DNA of 64,000 bases from Escarpia spicata (lineage: Eukaryota > Annelida > Polychaeta > Sabellida > Siboglinidae): NCBI GenBank assembly GCA_963995525.1, contig OZ023207.1, positions 33,304,681 through 33,368,680 of the forward strand, in the 5' to 3' direction. The notes below the pieces were generated by a model that had not been told where the DNA came from, did not search any database, and saw only the letters and a program-made list of their open reading frames with translations. Both the position numbers and the translations under genes were made by a program. Below are positions 55,901 through 61,900 of the stretch, piece after piece (the stretch's first letter is position 1; every line of letters starts with the position of its first letter).

Positions 55901-58900
55901 AGAGACATACACTTTATGCCAATCGCCATAGTTACGGAATTTGTTCAAACCTTGTTCACAGTGAAAACCACCAAATCCAGAACTGCCGCAATCACACGTG
56001 TAACCGTTAAGTTTATCTACACATGTACCACCATTTTCGCATGGATTGCTTCTGCATTCTTTGATTTCTGCAATAGGAAACACAAATTTGATTCATGAAA
56101 GAAAGAAATGTACTAATATATAATGCAATCGGATTAGGCAGAAAAACATGGTCGTTGAGTAGAGAAGGGCATCATATAGGCAAATACTCATATCGCTAAT
56201 ACACGTTTTCCAGTTTCGTACTTCAACGCGTGTTTTTTATCTTTAACATATATTTACAATCAACAATGAAAATATCCTATTGCATGTTGACAACAAAAAG
56301 AAACCGCACCTGAAGAACACTGCGGATCTGTGTAGCCAAGCGCACACAAACAGGTGTACGAGTCGACTGCATCCTCGCATGTCCCACCGTTCAGGCAAGG
56401 CTTGCTTTGGCATTCATCAACATCTACACATCGACGAAAGGACCAATGCATCAAAGAATCTATTATCATCAATGAATTGGCAAGTATTTTATTGCTATAG
56501 CTTAAATTAATCTTATACATTTCATTCAATCAATCAATCTGTCGACCAGACCGTAAATAGGAAGTTTATTTCCACAACCAAATAGTATAATATTTCAAAA
56601 TACAGCACAATTTATTGGAAGTACAAAAATACATAATTAATCAATAGTGTGATGGAAAGAGGAAGAGCAACATAATCACATTAATGAATTGTTCATATCC
56701 ATTGATGCAGGGCTTAAGATATACACTTACCAAAATTGCAATCATTTCCTTTGTAACCCGCATGGCACAGACACCTGTAGATAGAGCCGTCATTATCGCC
56801 TAAACATGTTCCGCCGTTTTCGCAACCTTTCGTTTTGCACAAACCTACATCTGAAACAAAAAAGACAGTACACAATAATTATATGAAGACGATCTAGCGC
56901 AGGTATGTATCGTGTACAGCAAATATACTACTCCTGTTTTGAGTTAGGTTTATCAGACGTGTGTCTAATTAAACATACACATAGTATTACACGAGCTATA
57001 TTACTTCTGATGCAATTTAGCGAATCCCGGTGTGTGAAGAACAAATACATCAAGTCAAATCTCGATTTACGGTCGGCTGCATCTATCTAACAATATGCCG
57101 CACTAGGACAGTCGAAGTAATGTCCGAAAGAGTAACATTTATCAAATTCATTCCTCTGATTCGAATAATAATAATTACTATACAGTTTATTTGCATAGCG
57201 TCCGAATCAACAACCAGATTGCTCTCAGATGCTTCACATACAAGTGCACGTAACTATGTAGATTTGTATGATAGATAGGAACAAAAATAATTCTAAAATA
57301 TATATCATACAATAATAACAAAAACATTCATTACATAATTATTATACCTTGATGTACAAACAATTATAATTGATATGATAAATATTAAACAATATAAAAT
57401 AAATAAGTAAATTAAAATGTAATACATTATTTTAAAATAATAATAATAATTACATAACATTTAGGTAAGTGCATTTGATAAAGTCCACGTGATCATATCA
57501 CAGAAACGCTTCTCTAAAAAGGTGTGTTTTAAGAACTGTTTTGAACTCTGGCTGTGTTTTTGCCATCCTGACACAGTCCGGCAGTCAGTTTCATAGACTT
57601 GCTGCAGACAGCAAAACGAGTGACCGTCTGCGAAGGCGGCACTGACAGTAGCGGCAAAGACACCGATCTCAGTTGCCGATTCGGTTGACGTCGGTTCAGT
57701 AACTGCGCGAGATGACTCGGTGCCAGGTCATGCATCACAGAGTACGCAAATACAAGCACTATATATGTCTGGCGCACACAGACAGGTAACCAATGCAAGT
57801 GCGGCAGCACTGGAGTTACGTGGTCGTACTTCCTCGTACCGCACACGAGGTGGGCTGCGCAGTTTTCACACTTTGTTTTACAAGCATCGTCTGCGGTAGG
57901 CCATAGAGTAATACATTTGCATAATCGAGGCGTGAAGTCACGAGCGCGTGCACCAGGGTTTTGCATGCATCATCAGTGATGCTTCGTCGAATGTGTTCAA
58001 TGTTGCGAATCTGATTGTAGCACGACTTTGCTATCTGTGCATCCTGTGCTTCCATAGTTAGAACTCTGTTAAGTATGACTCCAAGGTTGCGTACGGATGA
58101 CTTCGGCGCAACCCGATGTTCGCCAATTGTCACGGAAATATCGGAGGGCAAATCGTTTCGTTGGTTTGAGGTGAGGAAGACGACTGCCTCTGACTTCTGG
58201 GTGTGTATCTTAACTAATTTTGTTCAAGCCAATCGATCACCTCCGCTACACATTGTTCAATGTTCGTTTTTGCTGCAGTGAGTGGTTTCTCGTGCTCAAC
58301 TGTCATATAAATTTCCGTGTCATCCGCATAACAATGATAATGCATGCCGTGTCGTGCAACGATGTCGCTCTTAGGTCTTGTGTATAAGCAGCATAATATT
58401 GGCGCAAGCACAGACACGTGTGGGGCGCTACATTTAAAAACACAACCAGTCGACGTTGTGCTTTCCACGGCGACTTTCTGATAACGTTCAGTGATATACG
58501 AATGCAAATGCCGAGACTGTGATGCCGAACGAATGTTCCCTTGAATCATCAAGAAATCAATTGTGATTAATTGCTTCAATGCGCTGAACAAATCTAACAT
58601 CACGAGAACAGTCTTGCACTTTCTATCCAGCGCCGCGGCGATGTCATTCTTGACTCACAGGAGCGCCGTCTCCGTCGAGTGGCCATGGCGGTAAGCTCAT
58701 TGAAAAGGATCACGCAATGGGTGATTGTTCAGATCTCAGTACGGTGTTGATTTAATTAACATTACAGCATCAACCTTTTATTAGCTCATATCATGTGTAC
58801 AGCGGTGGACTCAACATATTACCTAGAATATTCAACATTGGCCCGAATGCTGAATATAGGGTTGCCTGAACATATAATTTGCCAACTGTGACACCTTGCC

Positions 58901-61900
58901 ATTTATACTGACATATAAATTACACGTACCCGGAAACAAGCCATGCACAGACGGTTCAGTTGACGATGAAAATAATTCTGTCGATGGTGGCTTTTCTTCA
59001 GACGTTGTCTCTCCTCCGGTCGATGCTGTTGTAGTTATTGATGAAGCAGTTGTAACTGTTGCAGTAGTTGTTGCCGTACTTGTTGTGGTTGCCGTCGTTT
59101 TTGGTGATGTTGTCGTTCGTTTTGTGGTGGTTGTTATTGCCGGTGTACTTGTTGATGCTGCTTTGATGGCAAGTTTAAACGGTTGTTTTATTAGCACATA
59201 CATTTATAGTCAATGAATAAAAAGTGTTTCTCATTTAGATGTTATTTTCACATTCGAACCATGTCATACACGCTATGAGACACACATCTTCTTTCATTCT
59301 AGTTTGCATAGCGACCCTATGTAAAACTTTGCAAAGTCGTCTGTAAGAATTTCATTTGGCGACAATACGTTTTAATGATAAGTCAACAAAGCAAGTGCAA
59401 CTGTTCCCACACAGCAGTATAAACTGCTATATTTAAAAAGCAATGCTCTATTAAAAAATATTACCAAAGACATATAATAAATCAATTGAAAATATATTTC
59501 AGAGACATACACTTTATGCCAATCGCCATAGTTACGGAATTTGTTCAAACCTTGTTCACAGTGAAAACCACCAAATCCAGAACTGCCGCAATCACACGTG
59601 TAACCGTTAAGTTTATCTACACATGTACCACCATTTTCGCATGGATTGCTTCTGCATTCTTTGATTTCTGCAATAGGAAACACAAATTTGATTCATGAAA
59701 GAAAGAAATGTACTAATATATAATGCAATCGGATTAGGCAGAAAAACATGGTCGTTGAGTAGAGAAGGGCATCATATAGGCAAATACTCATATCGCTAAT
59801 ACACGTTTTCCAGTTTCGTACTTCAACGCGTGTTTTTAATCTTTAATATATATTTACAATCAACAATGAAAATATCCTATTGCATGTTGACAAGAAAAAG
59901 AAACCGCACCTGAAGAACACTGCGGATCTGTGTAGCCAAGCGCACACAAACAGGTGTACGAGTCGACTGCATCCTCGCATGTCCCACCGTTCAGGCAAGG
60001 CTTGCTTTGGCATTCATCAACATCTACACATCGACGAAAGGAGCAATGCATCAAAGAATATATTATCATCAATGAATTGGCAAGTATTTTATTGCTATAG
60101 CTTAAATTAATCTTATACATTTCATTCAATCAATCAATCTGTCGACCAGACCGTAAATAGGAAGTTTATTTCCACAACCAAATAGTATAATATTTCTAAA
60201 TACAGCACAATTTATTGGAAGTACAAAAATACATAATTAATCAATAGTGTGATGGAAAGAGGAAGAGCAACATAATCACATTAATGAATTGTTCATATCC
60301 ATTGATGCCGGGCTTAAGATATACACTTACCAAAATTGCAATCATTTCCTTTGTAACCCGCAGGGCACAGACACCTGTAGATAGAGCCGTCATTATCGCC
60401 TAAACATGTTCCGCCGTTTTCGCAACGTTTCGTTTTGCACAAACCTACATCTGAAACAAAAAAGAGAGGACACAATAATTATATGAAGACGATCTAGCGC
60501 AGGTATGTATCGTGTACAGCAAATATACTACTCCTGTTTTGAGTTAAGTTTATCAGGCGTGTGTCTAATTAAACATACACATAGTATTACACGAGCTATA
60601 TTACTTCTGCTGCAATTTAGCGAATCCAGGTGTGTGAAGAACAAATACATCAAGTCAAATCTCGATTTACGGTCGGCTGCATCTATCTAACAATATGCCG
60701 CACTAGGACAGTCGAAGTAATGTCCGAAAGAGTAACATTTATCAAATTCATTCCTCTGATTCGAATAATAATAATTACTATACAGTTTATTTGCATAGCG
60801 CCCGAATCAACAACCAGATTGCTCTCAGATGCTTCACATACAAGTGCACGTAACTATGTAGATTTGTATGATAGATAGGAACAAAAATAATTCTAAAATA
60901 TATATCATACAATAATAACGAAAACATTCATTACATAATTATTAGACCTTCATGTACAAACAATTATCATTGATATGATAAATATTAAACAATATAAAAT
61001 AAATAAGTAAATTAAAATGTAATAAATTATTTTAAAATAATAATAATAATTACATAACATTTAGGTAAGTGCATTTGATAAAGTCCACGTGATCATATCA
61101 CAGAAACGCTTCTCTAAAAAGGTGTGTTTTAAGAACTGTTTTGAACTCTGGTTGTGTTTTTGCCATCCTGACACAGTCCGGCAGTCTGTTTCATAGACTT
61201 GCTGCAGACAGCAAAACGAGTGACCGTCTGCGAAGGCGGCACTGACAGTAGCGGCAAAGACACCGATCTCAGTTGCCGATTCGGTTGACGTCGGTTCAGT
61301 AACTGCGAGAGATGATTCGGTGCCAGGTCATGCATCACAGAGTACGCACATACAAGCACACTATATGTCTGGCGCACACAGACAGGTAACCAATGCAAGT
61401 GCGGCAGCACTGGAGTTACGTGGTCGTACTTCCTCGTACCGCACACGAGGTGGGCTGCGCAGTTTTCACACTTTGTTTTACAAGCATCGTCTGCGGTAGG
61501 CCATAGAGTAATAAATTTGCATAATCGAGGCGTGAAGTCACGAGCGCGTGCACCAGGGTTTTGCATGCATCATCAGTGATGCTTCGTCGAATGTGTTCAA
61601 TGTTGCGAATCTGATTGTAGCACGACTTTGCTATCTGTGCATCCTGTGCTTCCATAGTTAGAACTCTGTCAAGTATGACTCCAAGGTTGCGTACGGATGA
61701 CTTCGGCGCAACCCGATGTTCGCCAATTGTCACGGAAATATCGGAGGGCAAATCGTTTCGTTGTTTTGAGGTGAGGAAGACGACTGCCTCTGACTTCTGG
61801 GTGTGTATCTTAACTAATTTTGTTCAAGCCAATCGATCACCTCCGCTACACATTGTTCAATGTTCGTTTTTGCTGCAGTGAGTGGTTTCTCGTGCTCAAC